From positions 868,001 to 932,000 of the forward strand of contig JAFCIZ010000007.1 of NCBI GenBank assembly GCA_017871115.1: a stretch of DNA of 64,000 nucleotides, written 5' to 3'. A program made the position numbers and the translations under genes. Position 1 is the stretch's first letter. Every line of letters starts with the position of its first letter. Below the pieces are notes generated by a model. It did no database searches. It was not told the origin of the DNA and saw nothing but the letters and a program-made list of their open reading frames with translations. Positions 36,016 through 49,021 of this stretch are shown in pieces. This DNA is from Cunninghamella blakesleeana. Its lineage: Eukaryota; Mucoromycota; Mucoromycetes; Mucorales; Cunninghamellaceae.

Positions 36016-36644
36016 TTATTTGCGGCGATCACGTCCTATTTAATAGGAAAAATAACAAAAATTATATGATTAGTATACAAGATAACCTATTTATTTTATT
36101 TTATTTTTTATTTTACTTTAAACATGTATGTTATTAAATTATCACTTTACCAAAACCACCACATAACTCAGATTTAAAATAACCAGAAGCATCTTCCTTA
36201 CGACGATAATCATCACGATCGCCACGATGACCATACGGATCTTCACTAATTATATAAAATATTTTGATTTGAAATAAAAATAAAAAGTTATATATGTAAG
36301 AATAGAAGAACTTTTGAATGTAAACAAAATTATATATCACAATTTACAAATACTATGAGGAATAGCAGGGACGATTTCAGTGGGTAAGTGAAGGTCTAAA
36401 ATAATTTAATATACATGTTATGTAAAAAAATTAATCAATTAATTGATTCATATCACATACTTATTTGTTAGAAAAAAAAAATAAGATAAAAAAGATATTT
36501 ACAATCACGGAAGTAATCAATACCTTCATCAGCGGGGATGTAGTAATATTATTGTTACGAGAATAGTGCCTTGATGTAACCTTTAGAAGTTAAATATTGC
36601 ATATACTTGATGACTTCAAAGTTACGAGCACCGATTTCGGGATG
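36016..36644 (-). pseudogene. RPS10: Ribosomal protein S10 (eS10) pseudogene, N-terminus missing
   Basis: Minus-strand exon remnants in order: HPEIGARNFEVIKYMQYLTS then KGYIKALFS (36560..36644), YYYIPADEGIDYFRD, LHLPTEIVPA (about 36360..36402), DPYGHRGDRDDYRRKEDASG then YFKSELCGGFGK (about 36150..36245), and GRDRRK-stop at 36016. These are the plectin/S10 domain and the basic RG-rich tail of eS10. Two TAA stops replace codons in the FSWQYYYY-type stretch (about 36550). A splice donor appears lost after YFRD. The first about 35 residues are absent because the sequence breaks at 36644, 12 bp from the start of the right segmental duplicate. Confidence 0.85.
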
Positions 36645-36656
36645 CTAGGGGGTACT

Positions 36657-39436
36657 GAATAATGAGTAAGTATGTATAAATATGTTTGTTATTATATATG
36701 CGATAACTTATATATTAACTCGTTTCTAAAAGTTTTATAGAAAGTTGATGCAAAATAGTCAGCAAGCCAAAACTTTGTAGCGCGGTTTATATATATTCCG
36801 TACTCTAGAAGTGCGAGTCCAAACAAAATAAATAGCCTTATTTTTCTACCATTGTCTATGTCTGGGTACAATTGCAATAATGCTGGATCATTATCTCTTT
36901 CTTCTTTAATGATTCTCAATACTTTTTTATAAATAACTTTGTATAAAACAATAGCATCTTTCCAAATATCTTCATTTATACCTTCAGGAATCTCGTTTCT
37001 AATATTATGTGGTTCATTTTCATAGAGGTGACAATGATTATTTGAATCTATTATTGAATCTCCCATCAATTGGATTAGCTCTCTAGTTACTATAGTTCTT
37101 GTTACATGTCCATTTTCTATAGGTTTATCAATTGGGTTGTTGTAGTGATTATAAATAATAGTCAATTAATGTTCGCATTATCTGTCCACGTACAACCATA
37201 GATAAAGAGATACCGATCATAGCTTCGGAGCATCTGGCCACACTTATTTCGAGTGCTGCCATTCTATTGTTTAAATCAGCCAATGTGGGCGTTTCTTCTT
37301 CTATAAAAAAAATTATGTATTATAAAAAAAATTATGTATTATAAAAAAAATTATGTATTATAAAAAACTAAAAAAAAAAAGTAAAAAAAAAGAGAAAAAG
37401 AATACTTTTTATATAAATATATAACTCCCAGTTTTATGTTACAATATTTATTTATCTCACTTGATTTTTTAAATTTGTTCATTTATTTTCATTTTTTATC
37501 CTTTGAGTCTTTTAAACTGTTTCAAAAAATGTAATAACTTTGAGAAAAGAGGTCATTATTTTTAGCTAAATATAAATATTTATATTAATAAAATATTAAT
37601 TATATAAAAATAAATAAATACTATTATATAATTAAATGATGAAACATTCTATTCTTAAACTTTTACCTGTTTCAAGGAGATACTAGTATTTATAAATAAA
37701 AAAAAAAACATGTATAATTTTCTATTTACTATGCGCTTTAACATGTTTGTATTTTTATTTTGAAAAAAAATATAAATACACGCAGACGTATTTTCCCATA
37801 GCTTTTATTATTCCTATTATCTTACATAACAAACATATAAATATTTTGAAAATATTAATGCACTTTCGGTTGGCAACAAGTTGAACAAAGTACTAGACTT
37901 CCATGCAAATTAATTATTTTTACCTGATAACTCAAGAGCAAAGAATCGACAAAGTTATTTGGAAAGCCTGTATTTCATTGAATAATTTTCAACGCTAAAT
38001 AAATAAATGAAAAGAAATATTGAAACAAGAAATACATATTTTTTTTAAATAAATCAAACAAATATATATAGAGTTTCTATTCGTTATATTACATGCATTT
38101 ATAAATATTATTAGCATGGTAAACCCAACTTGTGATTAAATATGCATTGTTATACAAAATCAAAGTAACAACAACGCCCCAATAGTATACGAAGTAAAAA
38201 ATATGGAAACCAAAAACAAAACAGAAAAACTTGATACATAATAATAATAATGGCATGGTTAACAAAAACTGTAGAAATAAAAAGATGTCAATCAATAATT
38301 TACTCGTTATGATGGAAACAAGTTACAATCAAGTTTTTTTTCAAAGAATGTCCAAATTTAAACTCGATAGTGATAAAAACTATGTACAATGCTTGCTTTA
38401 ATAGTACAATATAATTCAAATATAAAAAAATAATTCTTTTTGCACATTTTTTTTATCTTATAACGCATATACATTTCCCATGAATTCTAGCCCTCAAAAT
38501 AGCCAAGTATTTTTCACTTTATCAAATCTTTTTAATTTATTAAAATACACAATTAAATATATTTCCATACTAATTCATTTAATATATAGACCATGGTATT
38601 TGTAGCAACTGATTACTATATATAGTAACCACTGATTTTAAATATTGGATAAACTAATACAATACAATTCTTTTGATTTTTGTTTAATTTTTTGATCATT
38701 CATCTTAAAATTGCTTTGACTGGCTAACTTTGAATATAAGCAACTTTTTTTAGGATAGAAAATAAAAAAGTAATCTATAGCTATTGTTTTTAATGACTAT
38801 GTAATAGTATTTATAAACTATTTTTTGACTAAAATAATTTTGAAAATGCTACTATCAAAAATGATATAAAAAAATCTGGTCATAACTCATTTATATCTAA
38901 CACCTTATGTCAAGATTAATTGAAGTCAACATCTGTTTTTTTAAATGATACAAGAAAAACAAAAGTGGTACCTTAAAATATAAATAATTATGACTGGGTA
39001 AAGGAGCTCATCCTTTATTTGATATTCCTTGGTAAAACAATAGAAATGAGAAAAAAATATAAAAAAATAATACGTATTATTGTGCATACCCTTACTATCT
39101 AGAAAGGCAGTAAAAAGGATGTTTATTTTCTTCATTGTAAATTAGCTGTTAATGGCAAGCGATCATTATTACTCGCGCTGAAAATTATTGAACTGTGAAA
39201 TACATTGCTTCCCATGGTGCCGCATTGCCAAAACTTAAGGTTGTAAGTAAAAATGTACAAGTGGTCAATAAAAACAAGTTGTAAAATATACAGTGCTATC
39301 AATGTATGCTGTTATTGAAGATATCATTGACATAATGATAATGACAGGGCAATAATAATAATAATAGTAATAAAATAAGACTGGTAATATTAAATTAGTC
39401 AAGTAAATAACACATTTATTCATTCTTTGTACTTTT
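36657..39436 (+). repeat. Right copy of the 2.77-kb direct segmental duplication
   Basis: Matches 28327..31096 from GAATAATGAGTAAGTATG to CATTCTTTGTACTTT. Beyond 39436 the sequence (TTTTATAATCGG) has no counterpart next to the left copy. It has a shorter AAT microsatellite and a threefold TTATGTATTATAAAAAAAA-type repeat near 37312-37366. Its family ORF is broken. Confidence 0.92.
36692..37304 (-). pseudogene. Broken duplicate of the unrecognised family gene
   Basis: At the position of the left copy's ATG (28976) this copy has ATA (37304..37302), so the start codon is lost. A one-base difference near 37160 shifts the frame after RTLI. The stop that ends the left copy (TAG) is GAG here, so the frame runs on to LIYKLSHI at 36692. 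The open part (36692..37165) still shows ELIQLMGDSIIDSNNHCHLY, DIWKDAIVLYKVIYKKVL and INRATKFWLADYFASTFYK. Confidence 0.8.
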
Positions 39437-40165
39437 TTTATAATCGGTATAAAATAAGTAATTTAGTGAAATTCATGCTTTTTTAAAATTATTCTTTTCT
39501 AGCTAATTTTTTATAAAGCTTGTTTTATTTTTATTTATTTAAAAAAAAGTGATATATTTTGATATATATATATTGAATTTTATGTTATTTTTATTGATAT
39601 AGTGTATTTATTTAATTTTTTTTATTACCAATACTGCATAGTTAATATGCAAAAAATATAGAAAAGTAAAGGTAAACAAAAATAGAATAATTTTTTGATA
39701 TTTAAGTAGCGTGTTGTTTATTAATACAGAGAATATATAAATACAAAACATATTTATGTGGTTATTTCCGCTCTACTTTTTTTTCCTATCGTTTTCCATT
39801 GATTTTTTTTATTACCCAGTTATTGTATGGCTATAACTGATTGATCATAGAAGAGAAGGTTTCTACAATTTTTTTTATTTTTAAAAAACAATACGTAAAG
39901 TATTTTTATATCAATTAAACACTAATTACTCATTTTTTTTTCTTTATCTCTTCATTATTTTTCGTTGTTTTTGTTTTTTCATTTTAGAATAACATTTGTA
40001 ATAAATCTAATCATGCAAAAAAAAAGAGAAATCTGGCTGTAGGAGGAGTTTAAAATTATATTTACATTTTTTGCTATTTTATTGCTATACTATTTTACCC
40101 CTTTTCCTTTCTAATATTTTTTTTTATTTTCTTCGCTCTAAATAATAATATTAAATAAACTTAAA
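39437..40165. promoter_or_regulatory. Upstream region of the glycanase gene
   Basis: AT-rich, no ORF; the right border of the accessory island. A long pyrimidine-rich stretch precedes the start at 40166. No specific site claimed. Confidence 0.4.
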
Positions 40166-42899
40166 ATGCAATCTGAAGAAATAAATCAAATGGCATCCAA
40201 AATATCTTCTATATGGTTGTCTATGTTGGCTGATAAAAAAAAGACAATGCCCAATTCATTTTTACAGTCTATAAAAGCAAATAGTAATAATGCTAATTGT
40301 TATGGAAACCCTCAACTCTTGGTATATAAACATATTGAAATAAATAGACAGCATCTTCATTTAATAAATGAAATATAATAATTATAAATTTTCTATTCCC
40401 TCTCTCTTTTTTATTTATTTATTTGTAGGAGCAAGCGCTTGATGTCATCCCTATCCATATATTATATGAGGAAGCTGAAAAAAAATGTAACACCGAAAAT
40501 GAATTAGAAGATCAAGTTATTAAGCAACTTTTATATTGGTTTAAGAATGAATTCTTTAAATGGGTGGATGCCTTACCTTGTGATAATTGTGGGGTAAATA
40601 AATAGATATATTACCACGTAGATATTTATTTATTATATATAAAATATAGCTTATTTATATATTCCTTGATTATTGCTTTATATAGTCAACAGCTACTACT
40701 TTTAAAGGAAATGCGCAACCTAACCAGGAAGATCTTCTCCACCAAGCACGCGTAATAGAAGTTTACCAATGTACTATCTGCCATAATTACTCTCGTTTTC
40801 CAAGATACAAGTAAATAATGATAGTAGTAATATTTTTTTTTATATAATCAAAGCTTTTACTGATTTTTTGCACTTTTTATTCTTTTATTCCTATTCTTTT
40901 TTAGTGATCTGACTAAATTATTGCAAACAAGAAAAGGAAGATGTGGAGAATGGGCAAACGTAATTAAAAAATATACAAAAAAAAATAAGAGATATAAAAA
41001 TGAAATATATTAAGATAAATGATAACGACTAATCTACCCATCTATGGTTTCTATTTAGTGTTTTACTTTATGTTGTCAAGCTATTGGTGTGGATGCAAGA
41101 ATAGTATTTGACGATTGTGATCATGTATGGACAGAAATATATTCAACTTTTCAAAATAAATGGATCCACTGTGATTCTTGTGAAGAAGCTTTTGATCGTG
41201 TAAGTTATTAATTATTTTAAATAATAATAATATAAAAAAGATAGAATGAAAGAAAGAAAGAAAGGAGGGAAGAATAGGTTATATTCAATATATAAGTAGC
41301 CCTTGGTTTATAGTGTAGGATGGAATAAGAAAATATCTTATTGTATAGCTTATTCAACCAATGAAGTCGTGGATGTCACGCGTCGTTATGTAAGAGATTG
41401 GAAAGAAGTATTAAAAAGACGAAACTTAGTGGATGAACAACAGCTAAAGGATTATATTGATCAACTATGTCAAGAAAAACAAACATCAATGACTGAAGAA
41501 AAAAAACAAATTGTAAAACAAAGGCAACAAGAAGAACAAATTGAATTAGAAAAAGCAAGTCTTAAAACTACAGTAAAAAAAGATGAACTTGTTGGAAGAC
41601 AAAGCGGTAAATAATAGCAATAATACCATATGCATATATTTATTTACAGAATAAAATGAAAATATAATAAAGTGATGTAATAATGAAAATAAGCTAATAA
41701 TAATGTATATGGCGATTATCTTATAGGTTCTATGGCATGGCGTCAATTACGTGGCGAACAAGGAAAGTGTAGTACAAATAGCCCATTGAAAGATAATCAA
41801 ATTATTAATGATACAGGTAATAAGTGATTATATATATATATGTAGATACATATATTTATTTTAATTCATTTTAATCCATTTTATTATTAGAAAAACAAAC
41901 TATATATGAAAAGCCTTCTATTGCTAATATGAAATTACTTGGAACAAGTCAACATATTGATGAACAATTGAAAGAACCGTGTACAATTAGATTAACATCA
42001 TCGAGACCTTCTCAACTTGGAGGCGTATTTTTGAGTGAAAAAGTAGATATTTCTAATGGATTTGAAGTTGAATTTGGGATTCGTATGATCAATCAAGGTG
42101 GTGGTGCTGACGGATTAGCTTTTGTTTTACAAGCCAATGATTCTCCTCGACTTGGCGAAGGTAATCTATTTTTTTTTATATCTATTTATGTACACAATAT
42201 AAATTATATATATATACATTGATAATGATGATTTTATTTTTTTACTTTTATTATATTTATTATGGTTAAAAAGGTGGATGTGAACTTGGTTATGGCGGAA
42301 TTCCAAATAGGTAAATTTAGAAAAGATAAAAGATAAAAGACATATAAAAAGAGCAGAATATTAAAATATATATAAATATTATTTTTACTATTATATTTAT
42401 ATAGTTTGGCAGTAGAATTTGACACATATGATAGGTAAAAATAAATATAAAACTATGTAAATACATTGATACATAAATAAATAAATAACTCATTGGTATT
42501 TGTGTTTTTACTATTTTTACTATTATTATTTGCTAATTATTTAGTTCAGATAGGTGTGATGATCCATCTCCAAACCATATTTCTGTTCAAAGTAGACTAC
42601 CAAATTATATTGGTAATTCAGCACATCATGATTATTCTTTAGGACATACCTCACTTATACCGAATTTGAATAATGGACAATGGATATATATTCGTATTCA
42701 ATACAAAAAGAATGATTTTATTGTTTATTTAAAGGAAGCCTTATCCGAAGATTATCTTCAAGTATTACATATTAGTCACTTGGATTTAGAAACTTATTTA
42801 AACCAACAACAAAAAGCATGGCTAGGATTTACAGCAAGTACTGGTGGATTATCTCAATACCACGATATTCAATTACTTGGAGTGTATCAGTATTTATAA
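40166..42899 (+). CDS. PNG1: Peptide:N-glycanase fused to an L-type lectin-like domain
   Basis: Cytosolic deglycosylase of ER-associated degradation. Twelve exons join in frame (exon 1 is 40166..40321). The transglutaminase-like core has the zinc pairs CDNCG and CTICH and all three catalytic blocks: Cys in RKGRCGEWAN|CFTLCC, His in DDCDHVWTEIYS, and Asp in WIHCDSCEEAFDR. PLVYSVGWNKKISYCIAYS and VVDVTRRYVRDW follow, then GRQSGSMAWRQLRGE. The C-terminal ~250 residues are not the animal PAW domain but an L-type (legume-like) lectin sandwich: GADGLAFVLQ, GYGGIPNSLAVEFDTYD, DPSPNHISVQS, NNGQWIYIRIQY and KAWLGFTASTGG. The acidic E-F-D-T-Y and D-P-x-x-N-H metal/sugar-site pattern is kept. A PUB domain is not evident. 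Confidence 0.93.
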
Positions 42900-43727
42900 A
42901 CAAGCAGGCAATAAAAGCAAACAACGTTAAAAAATAAAAAAATAAAAAAGGAAAATCATCTCTGTTCCTCCCCTTCAAAGTAATCTGTGTTTTATTTTTT
43001 ACTCCTACATGTATAACCTTTCCCTTTCCCCTTGAAATCTGCCATTTGTTTTTGTATTTTATTTTATTTCTCCTTAATTATATAAATATTTCGAATAGAA
43101 TTATTATTACTTTTAAAAAGTTAAATAGATCAAGTAACAATGATCAAGTTAAAATCGATGGCATATTTATATATTTACTATTATGATTTATATTTTAAAA
43201 AAATGAAAAATTTGTATATTTATTTAAAATATAATCATTATCATTATAAGAAAATGGTCGTAAAATAAAACATTATGTAATGATAGAATAAAGTATACTT
43301 TTTTATTTATTTATTTATTAATTATACTTTTTTATGATTATGCTTATATGTTCTTTGAAATTACGGTCTTTATTTTTATTTTATTTTTTTCAAGGGGAGA
43401 GAGTCGAATAAAGTAAAAAGGTTAAGAGGAGTTGATTATTTTTGACTTTTTTTTATTCTTTCTTTCTTTCTTTTTCTTTCGTTTTACTTTTATTATTTAT
43501 TAGAACTTAACCATATATAAATATATAAATATACACACTCACACACACACACACATATATATATATAGATATAGGTTTATATATAATTTTTGTATCTTTA
43601 TTATATCCATTTAAAATATACTTACTAAAATATATACACAAAAAAATAAAACTCAACTGCATAACTAAAATTTACACAAATCAACAAATTATAAACATTT
43701 ATACATATATAATAATAATTATAAAAA
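42900..43727. other. Intergenic between PNG1 and the DUF7137-like gene
   Basis: PNG1 3' end and next promoter. It has a (TTTC)n/(CTTT)n stretch (43459-43482) and a CA then TA microsatellite (43532-43567). No gene recognised. Confidence 0.45.
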
Positions 43728-44979
43728 ATGAGGATTTTTTTCAGCACTTTATTTAATATTATTTCTCTAAGTGTTATTTTTGCATATTCATCTAATATTA
43801 AACGAGGTAAAATATTAATAATAATAATAATAATGATAATAAAGGTTTGAAAAATAAAAAAAAATTAAAAAATAAAATGAAATAAATTACAAACAACCAA
43901 GTTTATATATTTATTTTTAAATTTCTTTTTATATAATTTAATTAATTATTCAGATGAGCCGGTATCATCAGGTACTTATCACTATATTTTTTTAATATAC
44001 ATTTATCATTATTATCTATCATATAAATATTAATATTTCTACTTTTTTATTTTATTTAAATATCTTTATATCAGGCACAATATTACCACCACCTACTCCA
44101 AGTGAAAATATAGCAACACCATCCAATACAATGATGATACCAGTACCATCTAACAATAATAATAGCAGTAGTAGTATGCAACCATCACTACCTCAACAAC
44201 AGCCCAATGGGAACCAAACAACAAACATTATCCCAGAAAATAACAATAGTACCAATTCATCTTCTCCAGTACAACAGCAGCCAGAAGGAAACCCTTTTAT
44301 AGGGAAACCAACCTCTGCTTCCTATGCCAACAGTATACCACCTGCGTATTTAACATGGAAAAAACCAATCCCCAATCAAACTTTCCCACCATTATACAAG
44401 ATTGGATTAGCCAATATGACGTTTGAGTGGTCCGTCGATCCTAATCAATTAAAAGTGCAACCTATGAATATCACCATAGCTTTAGCAAATCCACAAAAAC
44501 AAACTATTACTGCTACTGTAGTAGAAGGTACTGCAACAGAAGCTTATTGGGATTTAGCGAAGATTGATCCCCGTACACCTTTAATGGTTGGGTATTATAC
44601 TGTTCTATTATATGATCAACGGGGACCAAAAGCTGTTCCTAGCCCTGGTTGGTTAATGGCCGATTCAAGATTGGTGATTGGTCTTTATAGTACCGAAGCT
44701 TATGTTGGTAGAACGGATTGTAAGTGAATGATGAGGGAGGGTTTTTTTTTTAAAAATAAATAAATAAATTAAAAATGAAAATGACATATATATATGGTGA
44801 TAATTATATTCTAACTTTCTCCATTTTATTTTATTTTTTTATTATTTTTAAAAGCCATGTTTTGTCCTACTTGTTATATTGGTTCTGCTGGTTCGTTTTT
44901 ATCATCTATGATGCCCCTTTTTACAGCTTTTAGTATCGCTTTATTAACGTCTATATTTATATTATATTCTATTACTTAA
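43728..44979 (+). CDS. GPI-anchored-type secreted protein, DUF7137-like
   Basis: Four exons in frame: 43728 to about 43806, two very short ones (about 43954..43970 and 44075 onward, the latter to about 44721), and 44855..44979. The signal peptide is MRIFFSTLFNIISLSVIFAY, followed by SSNIKR|DEP, a Kex2-like KR site. A Ser/Asn/Pro/Gln-rich spacer with N-glycosylation sites precedes a compact domain: YLTWKKPIPNQTFPPLYKIG, LANMTFEWSVDPNQLKVQP, YWDLAKIDPRTPLMVGYYTV and LLYDQRGPKAVPSPGWLMAD. The pattern resembles the fungal DUF7137 domain as I remember it. The C-terminus (SMMPLFTAFSIALLTSIFIL then YSIT) is a hydrophobic GPI-type signal. Probably a cell-wall or plasma-membrane protein; function unknown. 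Confidence 0.75.
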
Positions 44980-45150
44980 TAAATTATTTTTTCAAAAAAT
45001 TTATTTATTTATTTATTTTATATAAAAAAAGAACCAAAATGATAACAATATAGTAATAATAATAAATATAAATAAATAATAGTAATGATAATGATGATGT
45101 TTTGATGATAATAATAATATAATGCACATTTTTGTTTACTTTCTGATAAT

Positions 45151-48131
45151 CTAATCTATTTTTACATTTTGATATATCCTTCGTACAAAAAGGCTAGCTG
45201 AATAATAGCCAACAAACCCTACATTTGAATAATAATAATAATAATAATGAAAGTTCATATTAATTATTTATATATATATATATAAATGATATATATACAC
45301 ATTACCTAACATAAAAAATAATCCAAGAGATAATAAAGCTGTATAACCAAAGTAAAAACTAATTTGGAATAATCCTGTCATTCTATTTTTTAAAATAATA
45401 ATAATAAACATAAAAAATTAAGTATACTATTAATATTCCCATCATCCTTTATTTTGTACATATATTTATGTTATATTTATACACGTATATTTAACTTACT
45501 TTGTCTTAGTAAAGAAATAATAAATAGAATAAAGGTAAACATATCCTGCCGTTGACGCACAAGACCAAAAACTAACCCAATGCCTATAAATATATATACC
45601 ATCCATTAAATAATGGTAATATATAAATAGAAATAAGTAAATTACTTACTTGATATATATATATACATATATACATGTATTTATGTATGTATGTTAACGA
45701 TTATAATAATTTACCATCGATGATCTTCAGAATTTAATAAAAAGTAAGTGGCAACAATAGAGACACAAGCGCAAACTACCAATAAAATAAGAAAGACCAA
45801 AAACATAAATCCATAGACATAATAAATTTTATAAGTCCAAAAAGATGTAAAAATAAAATAGATTTCAATGAAAATAGAGCCAAACGGTAATATACCACCA
45901 AATAAGATAATAGCTTTAGGTTGTAAATACCATACTTTTTCAGGGATAGGTCTTGGAATGGGATTGATACGGCAAGGATGTTCTACTCGTTTATTATTGC
46001 TCCAATTTTTTCCAATGATAGCTCCTAATAAAGTAAGTGGGAAGCAAAGGAAAGTCCATATAGCAAGGATAGTAATCTAAATGAATATATGAAGCGATTT
46101 CTGCCTTTAATACTACATATACTTTATTTATTTATTTTAAAAAAAAAAGATCACTTACCATGACCGGGAATGGAATAGCTTTTGAACTTGAATAAAATAT
46201 AGCAATTGTATTGATATATCCACCAATAGATATAACAGCACCAGGCCATAAACTAGCTGTAAGCAATATATTTCTAACCCAATCCTTGCCTATATATATC
46301 AAGCCAAACATACAATTTCGTTTATAAATTCTATAATTATTTTAACCCATATTTTTCATATTATTTTTATTATCATAAATATTTATATACATACCTCCAT
46401 GATAAATATAATAACGAGCACTTGTATAACCGGAAATACCAGATGTTAATGCATAAATAAATATAGTTGCTGTTAAAATAGTTGCTCTTTCTACATATAG
46501 ATCACCTAATATTGTATATACAATAACGACCGCTGCTAAGATAACTAATTGACATCCAGTACCAAGACATGCTGATAATAACATAAGGCGAGTTGGTTGA
46601 CGAAAAACATCGCCATGTACTTGTTTCCAACCCCAATCATCTCCAAAATCACGATCCTATTATATAACATTATATATATACACACGTTATAGATATATCC
46701 TATCACTTTCTTTTTATCTCTTTTATTTCTATATTTATCAATATAAATATATAAAATACTTACAAATTCAGCAATAGCTTCCTCGCGGTCATATCTTGCA
46801 TAGTCACTTTTAATAGTACGTAATAAAATAACAGATACTAATCCAGTTAAGAATAAAACCATCATAAACGAGCTAAATATGGATATCCAATGAACTTGGT
46901 GTTCAAAAAAGTCAGATTCTAAAAGTCTTTCAAAACGTGTTTCAAAGCTATCCGTTGTAGGCTCCCATTCAACAGAATATGATAATTCAACTTCCAATGT
47001 TGATTGTTTTCGATCAAGAAGTACTGGTTTTGCTTCAGATTGTAATAATACCGCAATAATCTAAATATTAATAAAAAAATATAAAAATTTAAACATGGAT
47101 TTTAAAGTTAATGTTACACTTACTATAATTTTATTTATTTATTTATTTTCTTTAAGAAAAATATTAAAAAATATTACTTACCCTGTTTTTGTTATATAAA
47201 ATACGGAAGTTCTTGTGTGTATATAAATAATGGCCCTTGATTTCATTATCATCATCATATTCAACATTTCCAACAGCACCAGTAACTAGTAAATCATCTA
47301 CACAAAATAATACCACATAATATAATATAATATATGTATACATATATATTTATACCAGCCCAAATAAAGTATGAATATCATTCTAATTATTTCAAACTCT
47401 ATCACATATTCAATCTCTTCTTTTCCTTTCATTAATAAACAATAGCATTATAACTTACCAACAAACGCTGAATACCAGTATTGATTTTCAATAGCATAAA
47501 TAAAAAGCTTGATATCATTGGTATTTAATACATTTTTACAATAGACTTTATCTTCAACAGGTACTATATTGTATACAATTAAAGTTTTTTTGAGTTATAA
47601 ATAGAAATAATAGTTTTTGTATTTCATATTCTTTTGGCTTAGTGTATACTTTTCTTACCTAGATAATGTACAGGAATACCAGAATTAATTAAATCCATAC
47701 CTTGTAAAGCTTCACCTAATGTTTCATGATGGTGCTGAAGAGGCATATCATTACGACAAAACGGTAACTGATTATATTGATACGTTTCTTGTTGATTATA
47801 TATAGGTCCAACTAATAACAAATATAAATATATATATCAAATAAGTAAATATATACATAATTGAAAGGTATCGACAGCTAATTGTTCAAATATATTCTAA
47901 CCTGTGTTCATCCATACAACCACTTCCTCTCCTTGTGTATACTATAATAAAAATGAAAGGATAGTAAAACAAAAGAGTTAATAAACATGAAAAAACTTAA
48001 GTTGAGGTTACTGAAAATAAAAAATAAAAAATAAAAAAAAACTCTACCACATGATTATGTTCATCTGCTTTTGATATAGCGATAAAATAAAATATTAATA
48101 TATTAATAACATTCAATGATAATAAGTTCAT
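45151..48131 (-). CDS. TM9 superfamily (EMP70/TMN) nonaspanin
   Basis: Nine-TM Golgi/endosomal membrane protein. The start at 48131 gives a signal peptide ([20 protein letters not shown]) then KADEHNHVV. The lumenal domain shows [35 protein letters not shown] and [19 protein letters not shown], the TM9SF pattern. Membrane region: [55 protein letters not shown] and [20 protein letters not shown]. The last exon reads [19 protein letters not shown] then KID-stop; the C-terminal K-x-D is the conserved COPI-binding Golgi retention signal of the family. About ten exons, not all boundaries traced. Closest in feel to TM9SF1-type members. Confidence 0.88.
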
Positions 48132-48979
48132 TATTAAATGTTATCAATATGATGATATATGTATATATATATATATATATATTTATAGTTAAATAATAAT
48201 AATAATAAAAAAGAAAGGAAAGAGCTAGAGAAAAAAAGGGGACCTTACTTTTTTTTATGCTGAAGATCAAAAAGAATAAATAGCCAATCAAAATGAAAAA
48301 ATCAGTGGTGCTAATATTTTTTACTTGGGCTATTTTTTATTAAAAATAAAGTTAAAAAAAAAGTAATATAAAATAAAAATAAAAGAATTATATACTGATA
48401 AAATATTACCTATTTTTTAAAATATAAAACATAATGCGTTCAATTTAATAAAAAGAAATAAAAAATACACTGATATAAAATATAAACTATATATGATACA
48501 TATGAATTAAATTAAATGAGATATATATTTGTCCTTATTAACCATATTAAGAACCGCCTCATTTACTTTTATGTTTTTTATTTTTACTTTTTTTGAGTAG
48601 AAATATTAGCGATGCAGTTAATAGGTTGGTATATTATCATATTCATCCTTATTTTTATTTTTATCTTTTTAAGTTTTTTTTCTGTCAATAAAACATAGAC
48701 CTTCCAGTGATGAATAGTTGTTCAGTATGGTATAGCTAAACGTATGTTTACATATGTATTTGCTCTAAAATATCAAAAATAAAACACTACTATATAATAT
48801 CACGTAAAAATAAAAGTAAACGAAGATCACTTAATTTACTACAGAACGAACCCATCAATAAACTATACTATTTTATAAATATACTATTTGATACCTACTT
48901 AATATGTTTTAAAATAAGTCTAATCAGTCAATGATTGTAAAAATACTATTGTAAATTCTATTCCTAATTTTACCGTTAA

Positions 48980-49021
<42 letters not shown>

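Noticed and set aside
45868..46080. Plus-strand ORF
   Set aside because: Antisense of membrane-segment exons of the TM9 gene.
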